DNA of 64,000 nucleotides. Source: Lactarius indigo (lineage: Eukaryota; Basidiomycota; Agaricomycetes; Russulales; Russulaceae). The notes beneath the pieces were generated by a model, which saw nothing but the letters and a program-made list of their open reading frames with translations, did not search any database and was not told the DNA's origin. Of this stretch, positions 45,692-58,509 are shown one piece after another (the stretch's first letter is position 1; each line of letters begins with the position of its first letter). Position numbers and translations under genes: made by a program. The stretch lies in NCBI GenBank assembly GCA_025766275.1, contig JAFKAC010000007.1, positions 1,984,001-2,048,000 of the forward strand. The letters run 5' to 3'.

Positions 45692-47673
45692 ATGGCTACC
45701 ATCACTCCAGACCCTCCCCCTCCGCCAGATAGTCTTGTTGAACCCTTTGAAGTACTCTTCGACTACCCTGGTGCAGATATCGTTCTCCGCTCCCGCGACT
45801 CCCAGACGTTTCGGGTCCTCAAGCTTTATATTATCAACAGTTCTTCCGTGCTCGGAGAGCTGATACAAGCGCAATCCGACACCTCTGCCATTGCTGATTC
45901 AGATAGCACCCCAAATCGAACACAGCTCCCCGAAGTACACCTTCCTGTGAGCAGCGCTATCCTCTCCAGCCTGCTCACTTTCATTTTCCCCGTAAATCCT
46001 GTTCTCCCATCAACTCTCGAGGAGACTATGGAGCTCCTGTCGGTTGCCCAAAAATACGAGATGAGTTCAGTGCTATTTTACATCCGGGGTTCCCTCGCTC
46101 TGCAAGACACGCCCTTCATCTCTCCAGAGAACGCCCTCCTCGCTTACTCACTCGCACAGAGGTACGGACTTTACAAGGAAGCAATTCAGGCGGCCCGACT
46201 TACGTTAAAGTCCGTTTTGACGATCGAGACTCTCGAAGACGAGCTTGCCACAATGCCAGGTGCCTATCTTCACGAACTTTGGAAATATCACCAAAGATTC
46301 CAGGCCCAGCTCAAGTTGGACCTCCCCTTGTCTGGTGCCGGTGCATCTCTGAATGGTCTCGACTGTGCTCAGTACTCCATTGATGGTCACCCATATTGGA
46401 TTGAATTATACATCCGATCCATAATGGAAAAATTTTCTCGCTTCGATCCTATTGAGTTTCAAATGGCACTGGCGCGGCATACCTCAAACAGCGCCAGGTG
46501 TTCGTCCTGTAATTTCATACCTGTCGAGAATATGCGCGCCTTTTGGATGGCCCTGACTGCTACCGTTCATCTCTGTATGGAAAAGGTGAGCATTGTGCAG
46601 TAGTATGCGAGCTACACATGAGGAATATTCCTACACTTCCACAGGCCGATTCAGAACTGCTAATCCTAGGGACTGAAGCGGGCCAACGGAGCCATATGAG
46701 TCTACCCCCCGTCTCCTTACCTCTACCCGAATGCCTGGACTTAAGCGAGGCAGACATCATAGTGCGGACACCCGACCTTACTAGGTTCCGTTTACACAAG
46801 ACGATACTCGCCTCCTCTTCGTCGGTTCTAAGAAATATGTTTTCCCTCCCTCAGCCACCAAATAGTGAAACGATTGACGGGCTTCCTGTGGTGGATATAT
46901 CGGAAGACGCCGAGCTAGTACGGTCTCTCATCGCAATACTGTATCACATCTCTTCCGACCTACCTGCATCGTATGACAGAGTCCTAGCCCTGCTCGCCGC
47001 TGCGCAGAAATATGACATGGTTACCGTCCAGTCCTTTATCCGCGCCGAGATCGCACGCAGACCGTCACCTGCACGGAACGAGTCAGAAGCTTTTCGTATC
47101 TACGCCATCGCGAGCAGCAGTGGGCTCATGTCGGAAATGGAATTGGCGGCGCTCTCCACTCTGGACGAACCTATGACATTTGAACATCTCGGAGACCAGT
47201 TGCGACGATTCGAAGGACCGGCACTACACGAGCTTTCCCGATTTCGGAAAAGCTGCCGAGACAATCTCGTCTCGTGCTTCGAATCTTTTCTCGATATTGA
47301 CAGTGGCCCTTCGAACATATGGGTCGGCTGTCCCCAAATGGTGTCGTCTGCTGCCAGTATATCTGTTGACCAGCCCAGCGCCCAACCACAAAACGCCACA
47401 CCCACTGCTACACTTCCCACATGGGTGCACAATATTATCACTTCGCAGGTCGAAGAGTTGAAGCAAGCATTCACACGCCCAATCATCAAATACTCAAGCA
47501 TTCGCGAGAAATACCTGGAAGCTCTCCGTGGGCATGCAGGTCCGGATCGCTGCACCTTTTGTTTAGGGGTGCACGCGATGAAAGGAGAGTGGTATTGCGC
47601 GCATCTAAAGAAAGCGCTAACCCAGGCACGCAAGAAGGCATGTACACCATTTGCGTTTCGAGGATATCCTTAG
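45692..47673 (+). CDS. BTB-5: double BTB/POZ-domain protein
   Basis: Exons 45692-46585 and 46645-47673 give about 640 residues. The upstream open frame to 45599 lacks paralogue support, so the ATG aligning with BTB-2 was taken. Module 1 has PGADIVLRSRD and CSSC, module 2 LDLSEADIIVRTPD and CTFCLGVHA. Where paralogues have the last intron donor GCAAGT this gene has GCATGT and no clear acceptor, so read-through to TAG at 47671-47673 is the likelier end. No disabling change is seen. Confidence 0.86.
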
Positions 47674-48052
47674 AGTCTGACCATCCGCTGCCGCCGCGCC
47701 TTTCTCAAGGCCCAAGTCGCATCTGCGGACATGGGCTCGACCACGCCCTCCCCTTAGAACTTTTTCGTTTGGGGATTTCAGTCGAGGGGGACCCTTTTCG
47801 GTGAGCGAAGTGAAATAGTCGTGAAATTCAAAGATTACTCCGAGTCCTAGTTTTACCTGTGTATACGCGTGTGCTTTCTGTAGAATCTGTACAGTTTAGT
47901 TTTACTGAGAACGACTGTTGACTCGGAATAGTAGTACCCTTGCTGCCGTCGCTCGGTATTCCGGCTGAATATTCTTAAGGTTCATTTAAATTTAAACTAC
48001 TCCAGGCTCGAGGAAAACATTATTCGTGCAGGGAGATCTGGTGCAGTTGATC

Positions 48053-48089
<37 letters not shown>

Positions 48090-48735
48090 AAAAAGAGATC
48101 TGGTGCAGTGGTGCAGTGTTCGACGGGATCTGAATCGCCCCACGAGTATAGACAAGAGTATAGACGCGGACTCGGACTCGGACTCGGATGGCTCCGCTTC
48201 CAAGTGTGATGTCGCCCACTTCCGTGTGACTTCTTGACTAAGCGATTCGTAACGGCAGGGAATGGTGGGCGAGAGAATTCTGTGATTCCTGTCGCAAACT
48301 CGCTGGTTTAAATACATTTTGACTACACGCTTGCGCGTCGCGCTGACGCGGCCTACTCCTATCTTACAAGAATACATCTGAGACATTCAGTAGGAGACGA
48401 TCTCGGAATACCTGCAATATACAGGCTTGCGCGTTGCTTTCATAATACGGGGAGGTCACAAGACTACGATGAGTCACGCTGACTCATTCGGTTCACAACA
48501 CAAGATCGCTTCCACGTGATTTGAAACATTGTGAGTGTAATGCACGTGATGGCTTGATTCTTCGCGTCTAGATCTAGAGCACGCGGCCATCATCCGAGTC
48601 GTTACAGTGACGTTTTACAGTAACGACATTCGTTCGAACCACAGGTACTTGCACCAGTGCGTCAGCCTAGTACTCGTGGCCCCGAGGTGTATCGACTTGT
48701 TGATATCAGAGGCCCCCTAGACCCTTGTCTCTTGC
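47674..48735. other. Intergenic between BTB-5 and BTB-6
   Basis: About 1 kb without a gene. It contains the poly(A) insertion at 48033-48109 and a short GGACTC repeat near 48167-48188. Confidence 0.6.
48033..48109 (+). mobile_element. Poly(A) retroposon stub with 15-bp target duplication
   Basis: GAGATCTGGTGCAGT occurs at 48033-48047 and again at 48095-48109. Between them are TGATCC, about 34 A residues, one G and six A. A poly(A) run flanked by a perfect 15-bp direct repeat is the mark of target-primed reverse transcription by a LINE machinery, here with almost the whole body truncated. Confidence 0.6.
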
Positions 48736-50755
48736 ATGGCTACTGTCCCTCCAGACACATCTTACCCGCAGCCTGATCCCGACGAACCCCCCCACATACT
48801 TTTCGACGATCCTGATGCGGACGTCATTCTCCACTCCGGTGACTCCCATATATTTCGGGTGCTCAAGATTTATATCATCAGGAGTTCCACCGTTCTCGGC
48901 AAACTCATACAAGCCGCTTCCAACACCTCCAAGTCTGGCGCTGCGAAGAAGTCTGCCAGTGCTAGAACACGGCTTCCCGAAGTCCAGCTGTCTGATAGCA
49001 GCGCAATCCTTTCCTGTCTGCTCACTTTCATCTTCCCCGTACCTTCCGTTCTCCCATCATCCCTCGACCAAAAGATGGAACTTCTATCAGTCGCTCAGAA
49101 ATACGATATGAGCTCTGTGATGGATCACATCCGTGGCTCTCTCTCTCAGCAAGACCCACCTTTCATTCACCGAGAGAACGCATTCCTGGCTTACTCTCTT
49201 GCGCAGAAGTACGGACTGCGTCATGAAGCAATCCAGGCCGCGCGACTCACATTAAAGTTCACTTTGACGATTGAGAAGTTCGAAGACGTCATGCCAGGCG
49301 CTTATCTTCACGAACTTTGGAAGTATCACCAAAGAGTCCGGGCCCAGCTCAAGTTTGACACCCCCTCGTGCGACGCCGGCGCCGTGCTGAATGGTTTCCG
49401 ATGTCATCAATATGCTCCTCATCCCCCAAGCTGGACTCGCTCATACATCATGTCGATATCAGAAAATCCTTCGTTCTTCGATCCTATTGAGTTCCAGATG
49501 GCGCTGATGCGTCATACTACGGGAACAGTTAGTAAAGACTCCGGGGGAACTGTGGCCGGGTGCCCCCTTTGTGTACACATCCCAGCCGAAACGATGCGCA
49601 CCTTTTGGACAACCTTGACTGTCGTCGTTCATCGCAGTATGGAAAAGGTGAGCAGGCACCATATGACATTACACCTCAAATATATGAAAACGCTTCCACA
49701 GGCCGAATCAGGGCTGTCAGTCCTAGGGACAAACTCGAATCCTCAGAATCATGTAGGCCTACCTGCCATTTCCTTTCCCCTTCCTGAATGCTTGGACATA
49801 AGTGAAGCAGATATCGTTGTACGGTCATCTGACTGTGCCGATTTTCTTGTCCACAAAGCGATACTGGCCTCTTCGTCGCCAGTATTCAGGGATATGTTTT
49901 CTCTACCTCAGTCTCCGAACAGTGAAACAGTTGGCGGGCTTGCTATGGTGGAAATATCGGAGGACGCAGAGCTCGTACGGTCCCTCATTACGATCTTGTA
50001 CCCTATCCCTTCCGAAATTCCTGCGTCATATGACAGAGTCCTGGCCTTGCTTGCCGCGGCCCAGAAATACGACATGAAGGCTGTCCAATCTTCCATCCGC
50101 GATGAACTTGCACGCAGACAGCCGCCCGTACTGGATGGCGCTCAGGCTTTCCGCGCGTACGCTATCGCGAGCAGCAGTGGGCTCATCCCAGAAATGAACA
50201 CGGCCGCCTCTCTCACTTTAGATTATCCGATGACGTTCGAACATCTAGGAGACGATTTGCGACTGTTCGAAGGATGGGCACTTCACGATCTCTCTAACTT
50301 CCGGAAAGGTTGCAGAGATCAACTAGTCTCGTGCTTCGAATCGTTCCTTGACACTCTCGAGGGCCCTTCAAGAATCTGGATTAATTGTCCTGGACACAAG
50401 ACCCAGTCGTTGACCAAGGACGCACCCGCACTCCCCACGTGGGTGCATGACTTTTTTTCGCAGCAAATCGAAGAGCTGAAGCAAGATTTTACACGCCCAC
50501 TTGTCAAACCCTCGATCATTCGTTCGAAATACCTGAGGGCGATGCTAGAACATGCAGCTTATAGGTATCCAGGAAAATGCACGTTCTGCCTAGAGAAACA
50601 CGCTACGAATGGGGAGGATTATTGCGTGCAACTGGAGCGGGCAATTGCCCGTGCTCGGGAGGAGGTGAGTGTTGTATTTCTAGGGTATCTATCCTCGGTA
50701 TCTGAACACGCGTTATACATCTTCCAACTTGTAGACGCCACTAAAATTGACCTAG
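48736..50755 (+). CDS. BTB-6: double BTB/POZ-domain protein
   Basis: Exons 48736-49647, 49702-50664 and 50735-50755 give 631 residues. Intron 1 (54 nt) is divisible by three, so one long open frame spans it; the GTGAGC...CACAG signals and paralogues support splicing. The last intron has a normal GT donor (GAG|GTGAGT). Module 1 carries PDADVILHSGD and CPLC, module 2 DISEADIVVRSSD and CTFCLEKHA. It is closest to BTB-4. I find no disabling change. Confidence 0.88.
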
Positions 50756-52143
50756 GCAACGCCATGGCCCATGCGGCCATTCGAGTTCCGGAAACAGAGA
50801 GAGATCGAAGTTATGGAATTGGAAGTTGTAGCCATACCAGCGATAGTTGTGTACATGTCTTGTGTAGGTTAGTAGGTTGACTGCCAGTGGGGACGACTGT
50901 CAAATTCCCTCCAAACCAAGCGCTCTAGCTGAACCGCCTCAAAAGGCGCGTTGAAGCGATAGTTTCGAGATACGGTTGTATTAATGACGAAGATGCAAGA
51001 AGGATCGCTCATCCTCGATAATTTGACACGCACACACAAATCGATGGTCAAAAGTTGGGATCGATCACATGACCAGCTGACTCAGATCTGCGGAGAGGAC
51101 AGCCACGGTTCGTGTCCATGCAATCAGCCGTCGCGTATAGAACAACGTGGTACCAACTCCAACAAGGAGGCCCAAACCAGTCCAGCTGCTGGTGGCAACG
51201 AACGAATTGACTCTGCATGGTAACGGCTCAACCACCTTGAGAAATAGAAGCAGGCTTCCATAGGGGGAGGTCTTGTGGCAAGATGCCGGGAATGCGCGAG
51301 GTAACGGTGACGCAGTGAAGCGTGGCGAAAAGTGGGGCGTCGAGGTAAGCGCCGCCCCATGCCGTATACACGTCTCGAATTTTCTTTTTTGCACAATCGA
51401 TCGATTGCGCGACAAGCGGTTCTCCGCTCATCAGCTCATCAAATCCACAAGCAATTTTTTTTTTCGGGCAGAGGACGGAAACCGCGATGGGATGGGGTGT
51501 TCTGCCGTGTCCGTCGCTCCCCCTACTCATCGATCTGACCAACCACACGCGTGTGTCCGAAAGCGACGCGTGCTTGCTTGTACTCTTCTTCTATAACAAC
51601 CGTCCTCCTCTCTCGCATGTGATGCGGTCAGTTATGTGGAAGATATTCGGTGTACTGTCCGGGTACTGGTACATATAACAACCCTTGTACTAGAACATGA
51701 CGTGGCAAGCCCACACGAGGCACGTTCAAAAACTGTTCCGATCCATACCAGATCTGTTCGCTTTGGCCCATACGTCCCTTATTCGGGGACCTAGGGTCCA
51801 GTACCAGATTTTTGGAGCTCGCGGGCGTACGATTCACTCCAACGCCATCACGCATTTACCTTTGCGCCCGCTGCGCAAAAAGTCGATTGGGGAGAAGGGA
51901 CAAATACGGTACGTGGCCAATAAATAGATTCGAAAACTGATCCGAGAACTCTTTACAGTACAATACACATACGAAGAAACGGAACGAGACCGAAACCGAT
52001 ATAGTAAAGACCATCACTAAGCGAACAAGGAAAAGTAGAAATCGTCCGTGGCGCCACACCGCAAACATGCGTATGCAGTGGGGCCGGCGAAAGGAAGAAA
52101 AAAAAAAGAGGGAGAGAGAAGGTACATATCTATTCATCTGCTA
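50756..52143. other. Intergenic, no supported gene
   Basis: Overlapping short frames occur on both strands at 51065-51600, one with a hydrophobic GLGLLVGVGTTLFY stretch on the minus strand. None has a convincing exon structure or a match I recognise. Confidence 0.5.
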
Positions 52144-54108
52144 TTAGAGTCCTGCGACCTGTGAGCTGTTGCTTTCCAACCTGTTCCTCCTCGGTGCGAA
52201 CGCCTTCTTCGACTTACTCGGGAGCTCTGCCCTGGCGATCGCGGCAAATTTGGGACCGAGCTCCTCCCCTGTCCTCAGACAATACTCCACCCTCGCCTGG
52301 AAAGTCACCAAGAGCTGCTTGGCCTTATACTTCCTCCACGCTGCCTCTTCTGATGTCGTCCCGCAGCACGCCTTCGTTGCCGAATCATTGTGACGCTTCA
52401 TCGAGTCTTGGCGGCCGAAATAGATCCCGCAACGCTCGCAGCACTTGATTTCGGCAGGGTGCTCCTCGCAGTCTCTGCAATGGCGGCAAAAGCACGCCCA
52501 GGTCTTGAACCGCTCGGTAGGACACAACCTGCACTTGATTTCGCTGACGGCCTCGCGCTCCACGTCGGCCTGGGTGGTCTGGAGCAATAGCCGCTGCCAC
52601 GTTGTCAACGACTTTGGGATGGCGTGGAGACCTTCCAGGTCATCGGCGATCTCCGGATTTGGTTGATCGATCTGCTGCGGCCAACCACTACCCGTATCGT
52701 GCTGCGTTTCCTCCTGCTCTCTCTCCTCAGTCCAAGACGGCTGTCCCTGCACAAAGGCTCCCATCGACCCCTGCGGAACGCTAGGTCCCAACAAGGATCG
52801 ATGGTAAACTCCCTGTGCTGTCGTGGACGCGAGCCTCCCCGCTCCGCGTCCTACCGCCTTGGATTTACCATTGTTCACTTTTTGGGTCCTGATGGCAGGT
52901 GCATGGCGGGTCCTCTTCGTGGATCCCGCCGCCTCCAAGACCCCTTCTGTGTTCGGTTTCCCCCTCTTCTGGGGTAATTCATAGCTAATGCTTTCGTCGT
53001 CATCAGGCTCTGTGGAGCGGTTACGATAGGTTCCATACCTTTCCCTACGTCGCTTCCCGAGGACCGTCCCTGACACCCCTGCATCCTCTGTGTTCTTGGT
53101 CCCCATCGTCAGTCCACCGAGGAGTGGCGCTATATCGAGGTTGGTGCCAAGGTGACTAAGCGAGGATGAACATCGATATCAGAAAGGTGAGATATTTCTC
53201 CAGTAAGCAGAACCAGGGTACACACATGTTCCCATACATGCTCATAGGGTCGGGAATCGAGGGGAAACCAGGCTGCGTCTGCCCAGTAAAGTCGATGCCG
53301 CCCCCGACGATCCAAGAGGGGGCTTGTCCCGGCTGGAAGAGGTCGGCGTAGTCGAAGTCCAGGATCGGGGTAGCCGGTGTTGGAACCTGCAGAACGTGGT
53401 AAGTAAAGCTCATTGCATTGGTGCGTTGTACTCACGAACTGTGAGGCCGTCGCCTCGTAGGTAGGGAGTGGGAATAGCTGTTCCCCAGTGCTGTCGCTAT
53501 GCGGCGACGTGAGTGAGCTGACGTCTGTCAGCGCTTTGGACTGGTGAGTACAAGGCGTTGTAGAAGACGTGAGGCGGAGACATACCTGGGGTGAGCGAGT
53601 CCCACTCCTGTGGCATTGTGAGGTGAGTGGCATTGTCAACCGATTACCATTCATTATGTGCTTACGGGTAGATCGAAGATGTTGCTCGTAAAGTCGATAT
53701 TGGTGGGGAGGGATGGTGGCGCCGGTACGGGGGCAGTCGCTGCGAAAGGCGCCGTGCCGAGAAGGTCGAGGGCGCTATTTCCGGGCATGTCCCCGGCCAT
53801 GATGGTGGCCCAATCGAAATCCTAGAACAGATGTCAGTGAGTTCTTTCATCATGGGAAAAAATATGCTCACAAGGCCGCCTCCAAGCTGGGACGCCGGAG
53901 TCGGCTCCGGGAGCGTGTCACCTAGCTCCCAACCGAGGAGCGCGTCCAGGCCCTCGAAGTCGAAATTGGTTCCGTCAACCGGCTCTTGCTGAACGTACCC
54001 TGTGTGTTGGGCCCACTGCGCCATCGAATCGTCCTCTTTGGGGACTTCCGGCAGGGGTGCGGACACGTGGGTATCGGGTGGGCTGGGGTAAATGGCGGGA
54101 AAGACCAT
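52144..54108 (-). CDS. Zinc-finger protein, putative transcription factor
   Basis: Exons on the minus strand: 54108-53872, 53821-53666, 53540-53436, 53386-53226 and 53155-52144, all with GT-AG signals and consistent phases, giving about 556 residues. The N-terminal half is Pro/Asp-rich with aromatic residues (DFDWATIMAG, LDFDYADLF), like an activation domain. A basic stretch KRRRERYG and KRTRHAP may be nuclear localisation signals. The C-terminus has two fingers: CRLCPTERFKTWACFCRHC and CERCGIYFGRQDSMKRHND...C, a C2H2/C2HC pattern found in basidiomycete zinc-finger proteins. A nuclear regulator is inferred; no target is known. The third intron (125 nt) is longer than the others and could hide a small exon. 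Confidence 0.75.
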
Positions 54109-56124
54109 TGTGGCTGAGAGGTTGTTGTGTGTATGAGTGATTGTGGGATGTGAGCGGCAGATTTTTCGAGAGGAATTGCGGAGGGGCGTTGCGCTTTTAT
54201 CGAGTTCCGGCCATCCCACAGAGGCATCGCTTGCATGTTTAGCGAAGGCGACCACAGCCAGGACCGCGCGTGGCATTCACGCGGCCAGGCCGGGGGTCGC
54301 CACTCCGCTTTGATACAACCACGTGTGGTCTTTTTAATACTCCCCAATTCCTTTTGCTCCGCTGTGGTTTGGACCGCCTCGTGGTAGTCGCGCGCTCTCA
54401 TCTTCCTTCACGAACAATGTCTGATAACTGTGATCGGTGGCGTGGGGGACTAATTATTAATGTGTCCTTAAGGCCTTAAGGGTCTTATCAGGGGGGTTTT
54501 CCCGACCCGAGAAATTTCCATGGTGAACGAGTGTCCTTGTCAAGGTCCTTCTTGTGTCTTTTGCCTTGTACTTTTCAATGGCCGGGCTCATCGCAAATTC
54601 GGATAATAACCCCCTAGAGTGCCATCGATAGGAACAAAAGGTCCTAGCAATCCTGGGAACCAGGCCCAAGCCGCCTGTGGCAGACCCGCCGGGGCTTCAA
54701 CGCGCTTGGGCCGGTAATGGCTGTTCTTCATACCAAACTACGCCCCAACTTTCTCGCATAGCCAAGTGTTCCGGGCAGCAAGGAAAAGGCCGTTTGGTGC
54801 GATGGTGCCTCGTCGTAGTCTACTGATCCCGCGCATCATCAAGAGACCAAACGGCAGAAGGCAGCTACGCGAAGCAAGTTTTTATTTTAGTATTATTGTA
54901 AACACGGGCTCGTTGTCACCTCTGGTTGGCGTATCACGGTAAGCGAGTGGCTGTAATGTGGTTGTCGATTGCTATACCCTTCCAGCAGCTCTCCTCGTGG
55001 CGATCTAATACACGATGAAAAGGTGTGGGTGGGCGCTCTATAACCCATTGACCAGTAAAGTGTGCACAACCTTAAAACCCCCCCATATCACCCCTAAAAT
55101 CATTGGGGAGGGACCGGAGGGCGTCAAATTCGGGAATTTGTCTCGCTTCAAGTTGTGCGATAGCGGACGGTAATGCAAACGGCCAGGGCAAACAGCAACC
55201 CAGCCCGTCTGTTGTGTCAATGAGAAAACCAGTTCTCTACTGGTTCTCCAAATCTGCAGATAGCCTCGTGGGTACCACCATATGTTATCTCCGTAGTAGT
55301 GACACCAAGCAGTCACCAAGCTCCCGCCCGTTGTCGGGTACGAGTGTGAGCCTTATGCTCGCTTGTGTATCATGATCCACGTGAGTCGTGAGAAAGTTTC
55401 GACGCGGTCACGTTAATGATTCGGGGTTTGGTGTGCGACCGAATCGTGCCTCCGCGTCTCGTCTCTCAATTTCATGCTTCAAAGTATGGCTCCTACCAAT
55501 GTCTCACGTCCTTCCATCGACCACTGATAGGCCTCATTCATAATATGTCTTAGTATGGAAATCTTGGTCTAAACGCGGCCCCAGGGACCCGAAATCAAAG
55601 TATCTCCATGTGAGAAATGTATGCGCTTGAACGACAACAAAAGATTTCAAGTTTGTAGTTTGCTTCTCACCTTTCTTTCTATGCTACGGTGACTTGGAAC
55701 ACAGTGAGTTAGTCGTGTCTGATCCCAACGCTATTGGCAGTGCGGCCATGCACTATCAATCATCAAAAAATTGTGCTATTGGTTGGCCGAGACACCTAAG
55801 CACAACTCTGAAGTGAGGAGGCTCCGATAGTAACACCCTCTCCCTACCCCACGCACAAAGATAGCAGCCATTGACGTATATTGACGTTTCGGGCGATCTT
55901 CACCTCATGATCTGGCCCCCAGCAATAGCACATCTCCACATGTAGTCTTCGCGTGCGTATCACGGAGCTGAGGTACTCGTTTATTAGACCCCTTAACCCC
56001 GGTCTACGGATACCCATCTCAATCTTCAGCTGGGGGTGACCTCGTCAGTGACAGAGTCTCTTTGTGTCTACTTTCCATGGAGAAGATCTTTTCCGAGATG
56101 CCCTCTTGTTCCAACCGACCTTGA
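54109..56124. other. Intergenic, no supported gene
   Basis: This is upstream of the zinc-finger gene and otherwise empty. A perfect 16-bp palindrome CCTTAAGGCCTTAAGG lies at 54467-54482. Frames are short and have no recognisable domain. Confidence 0.5.
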
Positions 56125-56359
56125 GGGTGGACCCTCTGAGCTCTTCGACAATTCAAACGCAGATCATATCCTCCATTCCCGCGACCACCGGGGGTTTCGA
56201 GTACAGAGCTCTACATCGCCCATAGCTCTCCTGTTCTGAGCGACCTACCGCGAGACGCTTCCGCCGCCTCTGATGTTGCCAGTTCCTCCAATATTCTCTG
56301 CGTGGTTGCATTCCTTGAGGAGTTGGAGGACAAACTTACGCGGGCACTGGACAAGGTGA
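56125..56359 (+). pseudogene. BTB gene remnant with large internal deletion
   Basis: ELFDNSNADHILHSRD (about 56140-56190) is the start of a BTB domain. Stops follow at once. Within 130 bp comes FLEELEDKLTRALDK followed by a GTGAGT donor (56360), which matches the very C-terminus of BTB-7 (ELESKLTQALDE). Everything between is gone. Confidence 0.75.
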
Positions 56360-57294
56360 GTACTCCATCCGTCTACAAAGAGTTCTCTATTAGACTCATT
56401 CACTCATCTAGGTACGCTTTACGCCGGACTCGCATGCAAAGCGTCCACACTAACCTACTTCTAGGAATTAGTGATAACATAAGGGTAAATAGAACGAAAA
56501 GAGAATGGCACAATGGGCTTCATAATCCCGTCACGTGTAGCCGTAGTTAGTGGAAATCTGGACTATATTCTTGTGAGTATGTGAGGAGGGCACGACCAAC
56601 GCGAGCCTGGCGGAGTCCAACTTTGCCTTGAACAGTGCTCGGACTTGGAGACCGACCCACAAATCCTCGCTGTCCCGAGCCTGCACCCTTCCTTTCGGCA
56701 TCATCCCGTGTCGCGCTTCAAGCTTCAAGTCCCGGGCCCGCACATCTGGCAGACACCCAGGTTAAAGGGGGTACTATGCTACAGAAGCAGCTCTGCTGGG
56801 TCGCAGAATGTATATTTTAATCACACTACCGGAACGACCTTGGACACTGGTAGCTAGCCACACTATGCGCCTGGTCAGCTTTTCCCACCCGTACGTCAGC
56901 ACCTCGGCTTCGCGACCGTAAGGTGAACATACTCACCGGTGTTCCACATAGAGGTGGTGGAAGGCTCTATCTGGACGACCGTCCCACTACCGTCCCAAGG
57001 TACCACACAACCAGACGAAACTATCGGATAACTGGTCCTCTTATCGGGCCGACCTCCCGCGACCTCCAAATCCTCCCGCTCTCCGTTCTCACGGTCCTTT
57101 TTCTGAACTTGGTGCCGCGGCGCGTGTCACTAAATATAGAGCTTACATATTTATAGGAGACAATCCGAGCCCACGAGACGATCCACCTTCAAGCGAGATG
57201 TGATCTTGTCAGCGGATAAATGGCAAGGCAAAGCTGCGGAGAACACTATAAAAACTGCTGTGTCTTGCCGGGCTTTTCGCTATCACTTCCAACT
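56360..57294. other. Intergenic, upstream of the thaumatin-like gene
   Basis: No gene is seen. A TATAAAA box at 57247-57253 lies 42 bp before the next ATG. Confidence 0.55.
57247..57253 (+). promoter_or_regulatory. TATA box of the thaumatin-like gene
   Basis: TATAAAA stands 42 nt before the ATG at 57295, leaving a very short 5' UTR. Confidence 0.6.
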
Positions 57295-58509
57295 ATGAGA
57301 GTTTACATCGTCCTCCTTTCTGCTAGTTCCTTGCTCGCTACAGCGATGGGGCGCACCTTCACCGTTAATAATGCGTGCTCATTTACAATATGGTGCGTCT
57401 CTGCCTTGACATGAATTACATCTAAATATGCGTCGATCTGACTCGCATTTTTTCAGGCCTGCTGTAGGTATATCTACCTTGGGAATGATTTCCTGAATTC
57501 ATTACGAACCAGCTTTTCACCGGCCCAAGTGCTGGCACAGCGACTCCCAGTCAAGCAACTGGGTATGATTACAACTTAGATCTCTTATATAGTCGGGCTT
57601 ACCCCGGCTGAATCTGTAACAGTTGGGTCGCCCCCGCCTTTTCCTCCATTTCATTTTTCGTGCCCGACAATTGGAGCGCCGGTCGTATCTGGGTATCTTT
57701 TTCAACCCCGGTTGCTATTTCTTGGTTACTGACGGCGTGTCCAAAGGGTCGCCGTGATTGCAATTTTAGAACTAATCCTGGCCCAGATTCTTGTCTCGAT
57801 GGAGGCTGCAACGGTGGATTGCTCTGCGATGCACATACTGGGACAGTGAGCCGGTTTAAATTGATTCAACGGCTCCTCTTGGCGAGCTGACATTATTCAG
57901 GGTGTTCCTCCAGCTACCATTGCCGAATTCACATTGAGCACCGATCCCAGTGTACCCGATTATTACGATAGTCTGTGGTCGACGGTATATATTCCTTTAC
58001 CTGATGTTTATGTCCGCGTTTGCAGTTTCACTCGTGGATGGCTACAACCTGCCTATGCGCGTTGAAAATGACAAAGGCTGCGGCGTTCCGCTGTGCGGTG
58101 TTGACCTTGGCCCGAACTGTCAGTCTTCCGATAATCTCTCTCATGACTTTCCGCTCAACTTTTCAAAAGGCCCTGCGCCGCTCAGAGGACCATACGATTC
58201 GACTGGATTCCCTGTGGGATGCAAGAGTGCCTGCGTGGCAAGCCTCGCGCCAGACTCGAACAACTCCCCAAATTGCTGCACAGGAAGGCATAATACGGCC
58301 GCAACCTGCCCATCCTCAGGCGTTCAGTATTATTCTTACTTCAGTGGGTTTCTTCTAGTTTCTACTTACCTCATTGACAATGACCTGGCACGTCAGAATC
58401 AAATTGCCCAAATACATACGTGTATGCTTATGATGAGTCGAGCGGCACGGCACTTTTCTCGTGTCCCTCCTCAAACAAGGCGGATTACACCATTACCTTC
58501 TGCCCCTGA
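57295..58509 (+). CDS. Secreted thaumatin-like protein (GH152 type)
   Basis: Nine exons: 57295-57392, 57457-57463, 57513-57562, 57623-57692, 57747-57845, 57901-57970, 58026-58118, 58170-58343 and 58397-58509. All introns have GT-AG signals, all phases agree, and the joined frame codes for 257 residues. A signal peptide (about residues 1-19, MRVYIVLLSASSLLATAMG) precedes FTVNNACSFTIW. The mature protein has exactly 16 cysteines, the hallmark of full-length thaumatin-like proteins, and the segments GGCNGGLLC, GVPPATIAEF and DSTGFPVGCKSAC, ending YTITFCP. Some mushroom members are beta-1,3-glucanases acting on cell walls (the Lentinula TLG1 type); activity here is inferred. Exon 2 is only 7 nt. 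Confidence 0.88.

Noticed and set aside
36596..50096. Many antisense frames of 60-180 residues across the BTB genes
   Set aside because: They mirror the codon pattern of the sense genes and recur at the same place in each paralogue, so they are shadows.
51065..51600. Minus-strand frames with a hydrophobic stretch between BTB-6 and the zinc-finger gene
   Set aside because: Overlapping short frames on both strands, no family match recognised and no consistent splice model.
53586..53607. A possible 22-nt exon between exons 2 and 3 of the zinc-finger gene
   Set aside because: It would shift the reading frame into an early stop; direct joining keeps the frame.
54467..54482. 16-bp perfect palindrome CCTTAAGGCCTTAAGG as an operator or hairpin terminator
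   Set aside because: It is isolated, with no nearby gene end or repeat partner to give it meaning.
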